A stretch of 64,000 bases of DNA from Marinobacter gudaonensis (GCF_900115175.1 NZ_FOYV01000001.1:930001-994000); one strand, 5' to 3'; counted from the first letter of the stretch, positions 43,902 through 55,391 are shown. Made by a program: numbers and translations. Notes: generated by a model from the sequence alone, not told the origin.

Positions 43902-45962
43902 ATGCAGAATTCCTTTGAGGTAGAACATCGGCTGGGGTCACGGATACTGCGCTGGATTCTCGCCGTGGCCCTGATCAGCGGTATTGTCGTCAGCACCATA
44001 CAGGTTGTGCTGGACGCCAGGCGCGTGTCCGCCGTACTCGATAATGATGCCCGCCAGACCATCGCAATGATCAAGGATGCTGCAACGCAGGCCGTCTTCA
44101 GTATTGATGCGGATCTTGCCCAGCAGGTCGTGGACGGGCTCTTCGCCAAGCAGTCCGTGCACATGGCCCGTATCGTCCATCCAGACGGCGTGCCCCTTGG
44201 TGAGCGGAGCCGTCCCCTGCTGGAAGCGGCCTTTCGCCCACTGACCGACCCGATTTTCGAGGACGAACGTCAGTTTCGCGAGCCTCTGTCCCGCGAGGCC
44301 AATCCGGACACGGTCTACGGCTACCTGGATGTCCACTACGACACCGCACCGGTCGCCAACACCTGGCTGGACCGGGCAGCTGTGACCTTCGCTTCCGGCA
44401 TCGCCACCGCCCTGATACTGGGCATGGTGCTGTTCTATGTGTTCCACCTCCTGCTGACCCGCCCGCTGCTACGAATCGTTGCTTCGGTCAAACAAGTGGA
44501 CCCGGCGCATCCGGACGACCGGCTGGTGACCACGCCCTCCGGGCACCAGAGTGACGAGCTGGGGCTTTGGGTCAACGCCACCAACAACCTGCTCGTTGCC
44601 ATTGGCGACAGCCAGAAACGCCACCAGGAAGCCGAAGACCGGGTGAGCCGCTTGTCCCGTTATGACCAGCTCACCGGACTGCCCAGCCGCGACACGTTCA
44701 TGGAGCTTCTGGTACGGGATATCGAGGAAGCCAACAAGCGCGACATCCAGTTGTCACTGATCGTTTGCGGCATTGATGACTTCAAATCCATCAACGAACA
44801 GTGCGGTTTCCGGTCCGGCGATCTTATCCTCCAGACCATTGCCGACCGGCTGACCAGCAAGCTCGACAACGCCCGCTTCACCATTGCGCGACTTGGCAGC
44901 GACCAGTTCGTTATTGTTGAGAAGGGCCTCCGGGATGGCTTCCAGGCGGCGGATACCGCTGACCGGATTCTGGCCTGCATCAGCGAGCCCATGTTGGTGG
45001 AAGACCAGAACATCGCCATGACGGCCACCATGGGTGTCGCCCTCTACCCGTCCGATACCGGACAGGCCGACCGGCTCCTCCAGTGTGCCGAGCAGACCAT
45101 GACCCTGGCCAAACAGAACGGCCACAACCACTTCCAGTTCTACGTTGCCAGCATCGACCAGGAAATACGCGACCGGAAGCAGCTTGAGAAAGATCTGGCC
45201 AAGGCCCTGAGCAACCATCAGTTCCACCTCGTTTACCAGCCCCAGATCAATCTTGAGAGCAAACGGGTCATCGGCGCTGAAGCCCTGCTTCGCTGGGAAC
45301 ATCCGATCCGGGGCCTGGTTCCACCGGATCTGTTCATTCCCGTGGCAGAAGCCAACGGCTCCATTGTGGAGATCGGTCAGTGGGTGCTGGACCAGGCGTG
45401 CTGGCAGGCGGCACGATGGGCATCGGACGGCACGCCGCTTCGCATCGCGGTGAACCTGTCGGCGGTGCAACTGCGCCAGAACACGATCGTAGAAGACGTA
45501 CTGGACACACTCCGACGACACAACATCCCGGCCGGACGCCTGGAGCTGGAAGTGACCGAGACCAGCTTCATGACCAATCTCTCCGACGCCGTCGCCAAAC
45601 TACACCGGTTGCACCAGGCCGGCATCAGCATTGCGGTCGACGATTTTGGTACAGGCTACTCCTCACTGACCTACCTGAAGCAAATGCCGGTCCAGCACCT
45701 GAAAATCGACAAGCAGTTCATCCGCGACCTGCTGGTGAATGAAGAAGACACCCGAATTGCCAACACCATCATCGACCTGGGCAAAAGCCTCAACCTGTCC
45801 GTGGTCGCCGAGGGGGTGGAAACCGCCGAGCAGGAATATTACCTGAGCCAGCGAGGCTGCAAGCTGGCCCAGGGCTTCTATTTCAGTAAGCCGCTGTCGC
45901 CCCGCGATTTTGAGACCTTTGTAAAAGGTTTCCACCAACAGATTGTGGAAAATAACGCCTGA
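43902..45962 (+). CDS. Membrane c-di-GMP phosphodiesterase with degenerate GGDEF and intact EAL
   Basis: A 686-residue protein. Two transmembrane helices (about 13-35 and 160-185) flank a periplasmic sensor, followed by a HAMP-like linker. The GGDEF domain (about 245-410) has LGSDQF in place of GGDEF, so it should not be an active cyclase. The EAL domain (about 425-680) keeps EALLRWEHP, NLSAVQLR, ELEVTE, DDFGTGYSSL, KIDKQFI and AEGVET, so phosphodiesterase activity is likely. It stands alone, with lemA 22 bp downstream. Confidence 0.9.
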   Translation: MQNSFEVEHRLGSRILRWILAVALISGIVVSTIQVVLDARRVSAVLDNDARQTIAMIKDAATQAVFSIDADLAQQVVDGLFAKQSVHMARIVHPDGVPLGERSRPLLEAAFRPLTDPIFEDERQFREPLSREANPDTVYGYLDVHYDTAPVANTWLDRAAVTFASGIATALILGMVLFYVFHLLLTRPLLRIVASVKQVDPAHPDDRLVTTPSGHQSDELGLWVNATNNLLVAIGDSQKRHQEAEDRVSRLSRYDQLTGLPSRDTFMELLVRDIEEANKRDIQLSLIVCGIDDFKSINEQCGFRSGDLILQTIADRLTSKLDNARFTIARLGSDQFVIVEKGLRDGFQAADTADRILACISEPMLVEDQNIAMTATMGVALYPSDTGQADRLLQCAEQTMTLAKQNGHNHFQFYVASIDQEIRDRKQLEKDLAKALSNHQFHLVYQPQINLESKRVIGAEALLRWEHPIRGLVPPDLFIPVAEANGSIVEIGQWVLDQACWQAARWASDGTPLRIAVNLSAVQLRQNTIVEDVLDTLRRHNIPAGRLELEVTETSFMTNLSDAVAKLHRLHQAGISIAVDDFGTGYSSLTYLKQMPVQHLKIDKQFIRDLLVNEEDTRIANTIIDLGKSLNLSVVAEGVETAEQEYYLSQRGCKLAQGFYFSKPLSPRDFETFVKGFHQQIVENNA

Positions 45963-45984
45963 TTCATTTCTCCGAGGAGCCGCA

Positions 45985-46572
45985 ATGGGAACCACTGTCA
46001 TTGGCCTGATTGTTATTGCCGTCGTCGTTTTCTACCTTGTTTTTATCTATAACCGCCTGGTTTCCCTCAGAAACCAGTTCAAGAACGGTTTTGCACAGAT
46101 TGACGTGCAGCTCCAGCGCCGCCACGATCTCATCCCCAACCTGGTCGAGGCCGCGAAAGCGTATCTGAGCCATGAGAAATCCACCCTCACTCAGGTCATG
46201 GAAGCCCGCAATAATGCGGTGAGCGCCCAGAAAGACGCCGCCCGCGACCCCGGCGATGGCACCAAGATCCAGCGCCTTGGCAGCGCCGAAAACCTGCTGA
46301 CCAAGGCCCTGGCCAACTTCTACGCGGTGGCGGAAAACTACCCGGACCTCAAGGCCAACGAGACCATCCAGCAACTGATGGAAGAGCTCTCCAGCACCGA
46401 GAACCGCGTGGCCTTCGCCCGCCAGGCCTACAACGATGGTGTGATGAGCTACAACACCTTCCGTGAGCAGTTTCCCAACAACATCGTGGCTGGCATGTTT
46501 GCCTTCAAGGAAACCTCCCAGCTCGAACTGGAATCCCCTGAGGCCCGCCAGGCACCCAAAGTGGCCTTCTGA
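45985..46572 (+). CDS. lemA: LemA family membrane protein
   Basis: A 195-residue LemA-family protein. One N-terminal transmembrane helix (residues 4-24, VIGLIVIAVVVFYLVFIYN) is followed by RLVSLRNQFKNGFAQIDVQL, RRHDLIPNLVEAAKAYL and later AENYPDLKANETIQQLMEEL, ENRVAFARQAYNDGVMSYNT. Its function is poorly defined. It is paired with an M48 metalloprotease 11 bp downstream, a recurring neighbourhood. GAGGAG precedes the ATG at 45985. Confidence 0.93.
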   Translation: MGTTVIGLIVIAVVVFYLVFIYNRLVSLRNQFKNGFAQIDVQLQRRHDLIPNLVEAAKAYLSHEKSTLTQVMEARNNAVSAQKDAARDPGDGTKIQRLGSAENLLTKALANFYAVAENYPDLKANETIQQLMEELSSTENRVAFARQAYNDGVMSYNTFREQFPNNIVAGMFAFKETSQLELESPEARQAPKVAF

Positions 46573-46583
46573 GGCCCTGATAC

Positions 46584-48551
46584 ATGGCTCATCCCGGTTT
46601 TTTCCAGCGCCAGGCCCACGCCCGGCGCAACACCAGCCTGCTGGTGTTTCTGTTCCTGACCGCCGTAGCGTTAATTACCCTGGCTGTTTGCCTGGTGGGT
46701 TATCTGGTGACCCGCAGCGAAAGCTCGGGGCTCGCCTTTCACCACTGGCTGCTGTCGAGCCACGGACTGCTGACGGCCGCAACGGTGGTTGGCCTTATCG
46801 TGCTGGGCTCGTTGCTACGCTGGGTGGACCTTGCCGGGGGCGGCAGCCGGGTTGCCAAAATGGTGGGCGCACGCCCCATCGATCCGGATACCCGTGACGC
46901 CGACGAACGCAAGCTGCGCAACATCGTTGAGGAAATGTCCATCGCCAGCGGTGTGCCGGTTCCCGAGCTTTATGTGATGGATCAGGAGACCGGTATCAAT
47001 GCCTTTGTTGCCGGCTACACTCCCGGCGAGGCAGTGATGGTGGTGACTCACGGGGCGGTTACCCAGCTCACCAGAGACGAGCTTCAGGGCGTCGTGGCCC
47101 ATGAATTCAGCCACATCCTGAATGGCGACATGCGCCTTAACGTGCGGTTGATTGCGTTGCTGGCCGGAATTCTGATGATCGGGCAGATCGGAGGCTTCCT
47201 GTTGAGAGCCTCCTTCTATCGGGGCCACCGGGTGGGTCGATCGAGGGACGGGCGGGCCCAGGCAGCCATGGGAATCATTGGCGTCGCCCTGTTTGTAATC
47301 GGTTACGTCGGTGTGTTCTTTGGCCGGCTGATTCAGGCTGCGGTTTCACGGCAACGGGAGATGCTGGCGGATGCCTCTTCGGTCCAGTTTACCCGCAACC
47401 CGGAAGGCATTGCCGGCGCCCTGTTCAAGATCGGCCTCAAGGGTGGCTATCTGGACACCACCAGTCACGCAAGCGACATGAATCACATGTGCTTTGGCGA
47501 GAGCGCCCGGATGAAATTCACTTCCCTGCTGGCCTCACACCCCCCGGTTGAGGAGCGGATCAATGCCATCCAGCCAGGTATGCTCGCCAGGCTCCGGAGC
47601 CGGCTTCGTGACACCGAGCCAGGCACCCGCCTCTATTCCGGCGCTGAGCCAGCCCCTACAGCCGGGGCGGCGGCATTCGCCGGCGGGCAGCCCCGAACTT
47701 CCACCTCGCCCCTGGCATCCAATCTCTCGCCGCCCACCAACACACGGAAATTCTCCGATCAGGTGGGCACGGTCAACCGGCGCAGTGAAGACTTCGCCCT
47801 GCAGTTCCTCGAGCGGCTTCCGGCCACCTTCCGGAATCTTCTGTACACCCGGGCAGGCGCCATTCAGCTTTGCTACGGGCTGCTGATCAGCGAACTGTCT
47901 CGCCAACAGCAAGCCGAGCGGCTTGGCCTCCTGCCTGACCATCCGGTGCTTGGAAGCCAGCCTGACTTGCTCGACAAGTTGCTGCCGGCGCTCAAGACCA
48001 TCGGTGAGGGCGTGCGGTTTCCGGCCCTTGAGCTGGCGATGCCGGCACTGCGCAAACTGGATCCGGAAGAACGGGAGCTGCTGATCACCAACGTCCAGAA
48101 ACTGGTGGCCGCGGATAACCGCGTCACCCTGTTCGAACTTGCCCTGACCAGCTTCCTGTCCCGGCACCTGGGCGACGAGGCCGAGCGGATTGTTCCTGTT
48201 CGCTACAAGAGCTACCGGCCAGTGCTTCCAGCGCTGCAAAGGGTCCTCAGTCTGCTGGCACGGGCGGGTACTTCAGATCAGGACGAGGCAGAGGCGCTGT
48301 ATCGGGAGGCGATGGCGGGCTTTGTGGACGGCCGTGGTGACAAGGTGCCGACCCTGGAGAAGGTTACCATGCGCCAGCTTCGGGAGGCGCTCACGGCCCT
48401 CAACGGGCTGTCACCGCTACTCAAGCCGGCGGTGATTGATGCCTGTGGCTACTGCATTACCCGGGACGGCCGGGTAGACGTGCGGGAGTATGAGCTGATG
48501 CGACTGGTGGCGGACCAGATAGACTGTCCGATGCCGCCACTGTCGGTTTGA
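46584..48551 (+). CDS. M48-family membrane metalloprotease with long C-terminal extension
   Basis: A 655-residue protein. Two N-terminal hydrophobic helices precede the protease domain, with zinc motif HEFSH in GVVAHEFSHILNGDMRLN (near 170-187) and a downstream Glu in REMLADASSVQFTRNP (near 258). Two further hydrophobic segments lie between these motifs. Residues about 345-655 are an extra soluble domain not found in HtpX (about 290 residues), of unknown role. The gene follows lemA and probably shares its transcript. Membrane quality control is a reasonable guess. Confidence 0.85.
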   Translation: MAHPGFFQRQAHARRNTSLLVFLFLTAVALITLAVCLVGYLVTRSESSGLAFHHWLLSSHGLLTAATVVGLIVLGSLLRWVDLAGGGSRVAKMVGARPIDPDTRDADERKLRNIVEEMSIASGVPVPELYVMDQETGINAFVAGYTPGEAVMVVTHGAVTQLTRDELQGVVAHEFSHILNGDMRLNVRLIALLAGILMIGQIGGFLLRASFYRGHRVGRSRDGRAQAAMGIIGVALFVIGYVGVFFGRLIQAAVSRQREMLADASSVQFTRNPEGIAGALFKIGLKGGYLDTTSHASDMNHMCFGESARMKFTSLLASHPPVEERINAIQPGMLARLRSRLRDTEPGTRLYSGAEPAPTAGAAAFAGGQPRTSTSPLASNLSPPTNTRKFSDQVGTVNRRSEDFALQFLERLPATFRNLLYTRAGAIQLCYGLLISELSRQQQAERLGLLPDHPVLGSQPDLLDKLLPALKTIGEGVRFPALELAMPALRKLDPEERELLITNVQKLVAADNRVTLFELALTSFLSRHLGDEAERIVPVRYKSYRPVLPALQRVLSLLARAGTSDQDEAEALYREAMAGFVDGRGDKVPTLEKVTMRQLREALTALNGLSPLLKPAVIDACGYCITRDGRVDVREYELMRLVADQIDCPMPPLSV

Positions 48552-48560
48552 GGGGCCGGG

Positions 48561-50516
48561 TTACTGAGCCCGGGTGGTGCCCTCTTCGAACAGCGTGTCC
48601 GCCGTCGGGTTGCCCTCCTCAGACGAAGGAATGCCAAGCTTTTCGCGGATGTTCAGATTGACTTCCCACAGCTGGTCGAACTTGTCTGAGGTGGCGGCAA
48701 TGGCCTCTTCCTTGCCCAGCAGAATCTTCGGGCGCAGGAATACCAGCAGGTTCCGCTTCACCCGACGTTCCGACTCGGAAGAGAACAGGCGCCCGAGCAC
48801 GGGGATATCCCCCAGCAGAGGCACCTTGCTTTTGTTAACCTGGTAGTCGTCCCGCGTAAGGCCGCCAAGAACGATGGTTTCGCCATCGTCGGCCAGCACC
48901 GTAGTCTTGATCTCACGCTTGTTGGTGACGATGTCCGAGGCGTTCTCGATGCTGTCAGCCACGCTCTCCGTGGTTTGCTCGACCACCAGCCGCACCAGGC
49001 CGTCGGCACTGATGGTCGGTGTGACCTTGAGCGTCAGGCCCACGTCCCGGCGCTCGATGGTGGTGAAGGGGTTAGTGGCGTTGTTGCCCGTCGCGGTGTA
49101 CTGCCCGGTCCGGAACGGCACGTTCTGACCCACAGTAATCTCGGACTCCTGGTTATCCAGGGTAATGATACTGGGGGTGGACAGCAGGTTGGCTGCAGAT
49201 GAAGTAGACAGCGCCTGCAGCAGGATGCCCCAGCTGATGCCGTTCTCATCCCGCTGACCGGCGCCAATGGTGATGCCGCCCGTTGCTGGCGTGATGGCAG
49301 ATTCGGTAAGGATCGCGCTGAGTACCTCACCCAGGCTGCGTCCGACATTGCCGAAGTTGGTACCTGCCACCGGGGTCGACTCCCCGGACTCGTCGCCAAC
49401 CGCCACCTGGACGCCCAGATCCTGCCCCAGCTCGTCGCTGATCTCCACAATGGCCGCCTCAATCATCACCTGCGCCCGGCGCACGTCCAGGGCCGCAACA
49501 ATCTGTTCCGCTTCCTGCATCAGGGAGGGCTCACCCCGAACCACCAGGGCGTTCAGGCCTTCGTCGGCAAACACGGCAAAGTTGCTCTCGGGCCTGGAAC
49601 CGCCGGCGGCGCCCCCGGAACCGGCGCTCTCTTTCACCAGTTCGCCCATCACTCCCTTGAGGATTTCGGTCAGGTTCTTTGCATCGGCGTGTTTGAGGCG
49701 CAGCACCTTGGTGGTACCACCGGTGGCCGAGGGTTGGTCCAGCTGTCGGATAAGCCCGCGCATCTTGTCGCGGAAGGTCTCGTCGCCCCGGAGAATCAGC
49801 CGGTTGCTGCGCTCATCGGCGGTCACGCTATACTTGCGGGCAACGTTCTCCCCACCGCCACGGCCCAGTTCATCCGGTGCCAGCTCCTGAAGCAGGGTTA
49901 CCATGTCGCCCACCCAGGCCTCCTGCAGCTGGATCACTTCCACCTCGTATTTCGACGGGCTGTCCAGCTCCCGGACAATCTGCTCAATGCGCTGGATATT
50001 GGACGAGTGGTCGCTGATGATGAGTGCGTTCGCCGCCGCGACACCGGCCAGGTGACCGTACTTGGCCACCAGCGGTCGCAAAATGGGCACCAGTTCCAGA
50101 GCGTTAGCGTTATCTATCTGGATCACCCGGGTGATCAGTTGTTCAGAGGGGGTTTCCTCAAAGCGGCTCAGGGACTCAGCGGACTGCTTGGCATCCACCT
50201 GCTGGACCACTTTGATCACCTCTTCACCGGGTATGGCCGTGAAGCCGTGCACGTTCAGAACCGCCAGAAACAGATCGTAGATCTCATCCTTGTTCATCGG
50301 CGCACTGGAGAGCACCGTGACCTTGCCCTTCACCCGCGGGTCCACCACGAAACTGTAGCCGGTGATGTCAGCCACCTGGGTTACGAAAGCGCGAATGTCG
50401 GCGTCTTTCAGGTTCAGTCTCCAGGTCTCGGCCTGTTGCCCATGGGCCACGGACATGAACGGGAGAAGAACCAGCAGGACAAGCGCCCGCAGAAAATTGA
50501 TCTTGTGGTTATACAT
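48561..50516 (-). CDS. gspD: GspD, type II secretion secretin
   Basis: A 651-residue outer-membrane secretin. The signal peptide is residues 1-26 (RALVLLVLLPFMSVAHG). The N0 domain has LNLKDADIRAFVTQVADITG, followed by N1-N3 domains. The secretin core (about 380-620) has SAANLLSTPSIITLDNQESE, VGQNVPFRTGQY, IERRDVGLTLKVTPTIS and ETIVLGGLTRDD. The ATG at 50514-50516 gives a clean signal peptide, better than the GTG reading from 50558. It follows gspC by 32 bp; no other gsp genes follow here. Confidence 0.95.
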   Translation of the reverse strand: MYNHKINFLRALVLLVLLPFMSVAHGQQAETWRLNLKDADIRAFVTQVADITGYSFVVDPRVKGKVTVLSSAPMNKDEIYDLFLAVLNVHGFTAIPGEEVIKVVQQVDAKQSAESLSRFEETPSEQLITRVIQIDNANALELVPILRPLVAKYGHLAGVAAANALIISDHSSNIQRIEQIVRELDSPSKYEVEVIQLQEAWVGDMVTLLQELAPDELGRGGGENVARKYSVTADERSNRLILRGDETFRDKMRGLIRQLDQPSATGGTTKVLRLKHADAKNLTEILKGVMGELVKESAGSGGAAGGSRPESNFAVFADEGLNALVVRGEPSLMQEAEQIVAALDVRRAQVMIEAAIVEISDELGQDLGVQVAVGDESGESTPVAGTNFGNVGRSLGEVLSAILTESAITPATGGITIGAGQRDENGISWGILLQALSTSSAANLLSTPSIITLDNQESEITVGQNVPFRTGQYTATGNNATNPFTTIERRDVGLTLKVTPTISADGLVRLVVEQTTESVADSIENASDIVTNKREIKTTVLADDGETIVLGGLTRDDYQVNKSKVPLLGDIPVLGRLFSSESERRVKRNLLVFLRPKILLGKEEAIAATSDKFDQLWEVNLNIREKLGIPSSEEGNPTADTLFEEGTTRAQ

Positions 50517-50548
50517 CTGGCGATTTCGTCCTGTTTCGATGAACCCGG

Positions 50549-51403
50549 TCAGCGCCACTGCTCGGGTATGGCATAACTGATGGTGAGGATGGATCCGTCA
50601 CGCTCGATTTCTATGTCAAGCTGGGCCTGGCCCCGCCAGCTTTCCAGCAGTGCCTTGTCCTGGCTGATATCCCCCAGCCTCTGACCATTGATAGCGGTGA
50701 TCACATCACCGGCCTGCAGGTTGACGGCATTGAGCATGGGGTTGGAGCCGTCGTACACGTATCCCGACGCACCGCTCTGATCCACCGGACTGAGACCAAA
50801 CGGCGCGAGGGCGGCGACACCCTGGCTATCGATCTGTTCCCGGGCATTGGCCAGGAACGCATCCGGGGATGATTCTGCCGACTCCGTGGCCACCTCTGCA
50901 ACCAGTTCCGAGGACTCCTGCTCCTCGAAGGTCAGGGATTCGTAGCGTCCTCCCCGACGAATCAGCACCCTGCCCGGCTCAACCTCAGCAAGCTCGGCGT
51001 TACCCGGCAGCAGGTCACCGACCCGGTAATACGCCGTTTCACCATTACTTCCCGCAACTATAGCACCGGAGTCCTCCGGACGCTGTCCTACCAGAACGCC
51101 CTCAAGGCGCAGACGCAGACGGGTCTCCGGGGCAGAGCGGCGAACCGCCTCGGCCACCTCGCCGGGGCTCTCCGAACGACCGAAGAAATCGTAGACCGCC
51201 ATCGACGAGACCTGCCCGGCGCTTCTTCCGGCCAGGCTAGCGCTCCCGGCGGTTGGCGCCTGCGGCACGGGCCGATCATCCCAGGCAATCAGCCAGCTGA
51301 TCCGGGCCATGAACACCGCAAGGTACACCACCAGCGCCACCAGCAGAAGGTTGGCGAACGCCCGCGATACCCGGGTTTGTGCAGGCGTGCTCAGTAACGC
51401 CAT
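50549..51403 (-). CDS. gspC: GspC, type II secretion inner-membrane protein
   Basis: A 284-residue bitopic protein. A transmembrane helix lies near residues 15-37 (FANLLLVALVVYLAVFMARI). The homology region (about 105-170) contains LRLRLEGVLVGQRPEDSGAI and AYYRVGDLLPGNAELAEVEP. A C-terminal PDZ-like domain has NLQAGDVITAINGQRLGDIS. GspC couples the inner-membrane platform to the GspD secretin, encoded next. The three-gene run gspN-gspC-gspD lacks the rest of the type II operon, which must lie elsewhere. Confidence 0.93.
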   Translation of the reverse strand: MALLSTPAQTRVSRAFANLLLVALVVYLAVFMARISWLIAWDDRPVPQAPTAGSASLAGRSAGQVSSMAVYDFFGRSESPGEVAEAVRRSAPETRLRLRLEGVLVGQRPEDSGAIVAGSNGETAYYRVGDLLPGNAELAEVEPGRVLIRRGGRYESLTFEEQESSELVAEVATESAESSPDAFLANAREQIDSQGVAALAPFGLSPVDQSGASGYVYDGSNPMLNAVNLQAGDVITAINGQRLGDISQDKALLESWRGQAQLDIEIERDGSILTISYAIPEQWR

Positions 51404-51446
51404 GGGATCGGTCTCCTGCTCACCCGTTCAGTCAATGGCCACATGA

Positions 51447-52244
51447 TCACAGCCCCGGCACCAGGGGCTGACGAACCCGGAACACAATGTCGCCCGGGCG
51501 CGCAGTGTCTGGCCAGGGCTGTCCGGCAAGATCCACCATGCGTTTGTAGACCCGCAGCTCCAGCATGCCGTTCCAGAACACGGTAGCGTCCGCCGCCGGA
51601 CCCTCGCCACCGTCGCCACTCTGGGCGGATACGGTCAATGCCACGCCGCCCTGGGTTGTATCCATGGTGGCCTGCATGGGCGGGAATTCGGCCTGGCCGC
51701 GCTGATCACCCATGGGCCATGTCACCAGCCCACCCGGCCATCGGGCAATGCCCTCGGCCTCGACAATCCGGTTATCTGCCCAGGCCAGTTGCAGACGATC
51801 AACCGTTACCTCGCCCTCAATCATGGCACCCCCACTCTGGCGAATGAGTTCCTCGAACTCGGCAACCGTTACCTGCCCGGTGGCCATCAGCCGTGCGCTG
51901 GCCGGCCATCCGATCGTAACATTGCCATTGAGGGAAGAGTGTGACGACGCCACAGAAATGTCGATCGGCCAGGAGAACTCCGTGAACCTGGGCGTATTCA
52001 GACTCCAGTCGACGCGCAGTGGAAAGCCGGCAACCACCAGGCCCGCCTCGCCATCCCAGAGCTTGCCGGCGACCTGGCGAACCTGCACCTGTTGCGGCAG
52101 GGTCACAAAACCCGAGGCGTGATGCCACACCCAGCCGGCGGGGACCAGAACAGCCAGTGCCAGACTGTAAACAATCAGCCCCAGCAGCAGAAGGACAAGC
52201 AGCTTGCCTGGGCGCAGAAAGGATTTGGGTTGGGCGTCACTCAT
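51447..52244 (-). CDS. gspN: GspN, type II secretion system protein N
   Basis: A 265-residue single-pass protein with an N-terminal transmembrane helix (about 13-35, LLVLLLLGLIVYSLALAVLV). The periplasmic beta-rich domain matches GspN: LPQQVQVRQVAGKLWDGEAG, then FPLRVDWSLN and GNVTIGWPASARLMATGQVT. GspN is an accessory type II secretion component. The gene is first of gspN-gspC-gspD, 43 bp from gspC, and is separated from groEL by a terminator. Sequence is divergent across the family; position supports it. Confidence 0.87.
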   Translation of the reverse strand: MSDAQPKSFLRPGKLLVLLLLGLIVYSLALAVLVPAGWVWHHASGFVTLPQQVQVRQVAGKLWDGEAGLVVAGFPLRVDWSLNTPRFTEFSWPIDISVASSHSSLNGNVTIGWPASARLMATGQVTVAEFEELIRQSGGAMIEGEVTVDRLQLAWADNRIVEAEGIARWPGGLVTWPMGDQRGQAEFPPMQATMDTTQGGVALTVSAQSGDGGEGPAADATVFWNGMLELRVYKRMVDLAGQPWPDTARPGDIVFRVRQPLVPGL

Positions 52245-52317
52245 TCAGCGTTGCACAGATAATGGACCGGTAGCCGAGTCTAGCAAAGCCCATAGGCAAG
52301 TTCATGACAAAAAAACA

Positions 52318-52353
52318 AAAACCCCGCGTTAGCGTGAACCAACGCGGGGTTTT
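52318..52353 (-). terminator. Intrinsic terminator of groESL
   Basis: Two perfect 13-nt arms (AAAACCCCGCGTT and AACGCGGGGTTTT) lie around a 10-nt loop. The minus strand runs on into T-rich sequence. It is 57 bp after the groEL stop. Confidence 0.9.
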
Positions 52354-52409
52354 CGATGTGGGCCGGGCAACGCTTCAGGAATGGAGCGCTGCCTGGAGTC
52401 TGGCCGGCA

Positions 52410-54080
<1,671 letters not shown>

Positions 54081-54140
54081 TTAAACCGAAATCGTTGAAC
54101 CAATCGGATTAATGAGAGTTCGTGCGATTCGCCTCGGCGA

Positions 54141-54428
54141 TCACTCGAGCACGCCGTAAATGTCGCTCTCGCTCATGATAAGGAGCTCTTCGCCGTCGAT
54201 CTTGACGGTGTTACCGGCGTACTGACCGAAGACCACGGTGTCACCCACCTTGACCGCCAGTGAGCGGGTTTCGCCGTTGTCCAGGATGCGACCGTTACCC
54301 ACGGCGATCACTTCGCCCTGGGAAGGCTTCTCTTTGGCGTTACCCGGCAGCACGATGCCACCCGCAGTTTTCTCTTCTTCTTCCTTACGGCGTACGACAA
54401 CACGATCGTGTAGCGGACGAATTTTCAT
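54141..54428 (-). CDS. groES: GroES, 10-kDa co-chaperonin
   Basis: A 95-residue co-chaperonin. [20 protein letters not shown], the mobile loop [20 protein letters not shown] (GroEL-binding) and [20 protein letters not shown] are standard. It caps the GroEL ring. It is the first gene of groES-groEL and has a sigma-32 heat-shock promoter match about 146 bp upstream (54574-54600). Confidence 0.98.
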   Translation of the reverse strand: MKIRPLHDRVVVRRKEEEEKTAGGIVLPGNAKEKPSQGEVIAVGNGRILDNGETRSLAVKVGDTVVFGQYAGNTVKIDGEELLIMSESDIYGVLE

Positions 54429-54573
54429 TGCTCGGTTTCTCCAATAGTCAGATTAATGTGGCAATGACATTTGCGTTAACAGGTCGGACCGGCGATGCCC
54501 TGTCCGACAAATTGCCCGGCCGCTAACCAACTGATTTCAGCGATTGCAGGCCCGCAGCGAACTTGTGGGACTT

Positions 54574-54600
54574 ATCTGGGGCTGGCACGGTGGTTTTCAA
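54574..54600 (-). promoter_or_regulatory. Sigma-32 heat-shock promoter of groESL
   Basis: The minus strand has TTGAAAA then, after 12 nt, CCCCAGAT, close to the RpoH consensus (CTTGAAA, about 13-14 nt, CCCCATnT). It lies between the fxsA stop and groES. No CIRCE element is visible nearby, consistent with gammaproteobacterial control. Confidence 0.8.
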
Positions 54601-54620
54601 CACCCGGAAGAAAAAATTTT

Positions 54621-55163
54621 TCACTTTTTTTCGATGCGATCCCGATCGGTTTCGGTCTCGTCCTGATACTCGCCCTCAATGATGTTGCCTTCGCTGTCGC
54701 GATCGAACGGTCGCTGCCGCCCAAAGGGGTTTTCGCGGCCGCCGAAAGGATCCTGACCAAAAGGATCAGCGCCTCCACCGGCCCGAAAATAGAAGCTGCG
54801 GCTCTGCCCGGAGGCGACCATCCTTTTGAGGGCCTGAGCGGCCAGCCAATGACGGGTACCCGGGATCAGACAGAGGAATCCAATGGTATCTGTGATAAAG
54901 CCCGGCGTGAGCAACAACGCACCACCCACGGCCAGAATCAGCCCTTCAGCCACTTCCCTGGCCGGCAATTCCCCGCTGTTGAGTCGCTGGTTGGCTTTCA
55001 GCAGTGTTGCCAGGCCCTGCTTACGCAGCAGCCAGGCGCCGATCACGGCGGTCAGCAGCACGAGACCAACGGTATTAAGCACACCGATCATGCCGCCCAC
55101 CTTGATCAGCACCGCCATCTCGGCGATGGGCATGATGATGAATAGAAACAGGAATACGGACAA
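54621..55163 (-). CDS. fxsA: FxsA family membrane protein
   Basis: A 180-residue FxsA-family protein. Hydrophobic helices lie near residues 1-16, 24-44 and 72-100; the middle carries LVLLTAVIGAWLLRKQGLAT and GEL PAREVAEGLILAVGG-like sequence, then LLLTPGFITDTIGFL. The tail is Phe/Gly/Arg-rich (GADPFGQDPFGGRENPFGRQ). FxsA overproduction relieves phage T7 exclusion in E. coli; native function is unclear. The start is a TTG at 55161-55163 with GGAGG four bases upstream, the best-supported start. Confidence 0.87.
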   Translation of the reverse strand: MSVFLFLFIIMPIAEMAVLIKVGGMIGVLNTVGLVLLTAVIGAWLLRKQGLATLLKANQRLNSGELPAREVAEGLILAVGGALLLTPGFITDTIGFLCLIPGTRHWLAAQALKRMVASGQSRSFYFRAGGGADPFGQDPFGGRENPFGRQRPFDRDSEGNIIEGEYQDETETDRDRIEKK

Positions 55164-55187
55164 AGTGCCTCCTCAGCTCCGGACTCT

Positions 55188-55282
55188 GTCGGGTTACGCT
55201 TTGCTAACCCGACCTACGATATTTGCCAATCACCACTGGCCTCCGGCCAGGTAGGTCGGATTAGGCAAAGCCTTAATCCGAC
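55188..55282. repeat. REP-like inverted doublet upstream of the FabG-like SDR
   Basis: GTCGGGTTACGC...GCTAACCCGACCTAC (55188-55217) and GTAGGTCGGATTA...TTAATCCGAC (55251-55282) are two palindromic units in opposite orientation. They share the core of the doublet at 38119-38202. They lie between divergent fxsA and the SDR gene. Confidence 0.75.
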
Positions 55283-55391
55283 GCCAACCACGCGCCTGCA
55301 TCAGCCTGTTTGGTATACTCCGCGCACAAACAATAACTATCCGGACGCACAGCAACCGTAAAACACCTGACAATAGTGATTAGGGCAAACC

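Noticed and set aside
55188..55282. Reading the paired palindromes as a CRISPR array
   Set aside because: Only two imperfect, opposed units are present, with no regular spacers and no cas genes.
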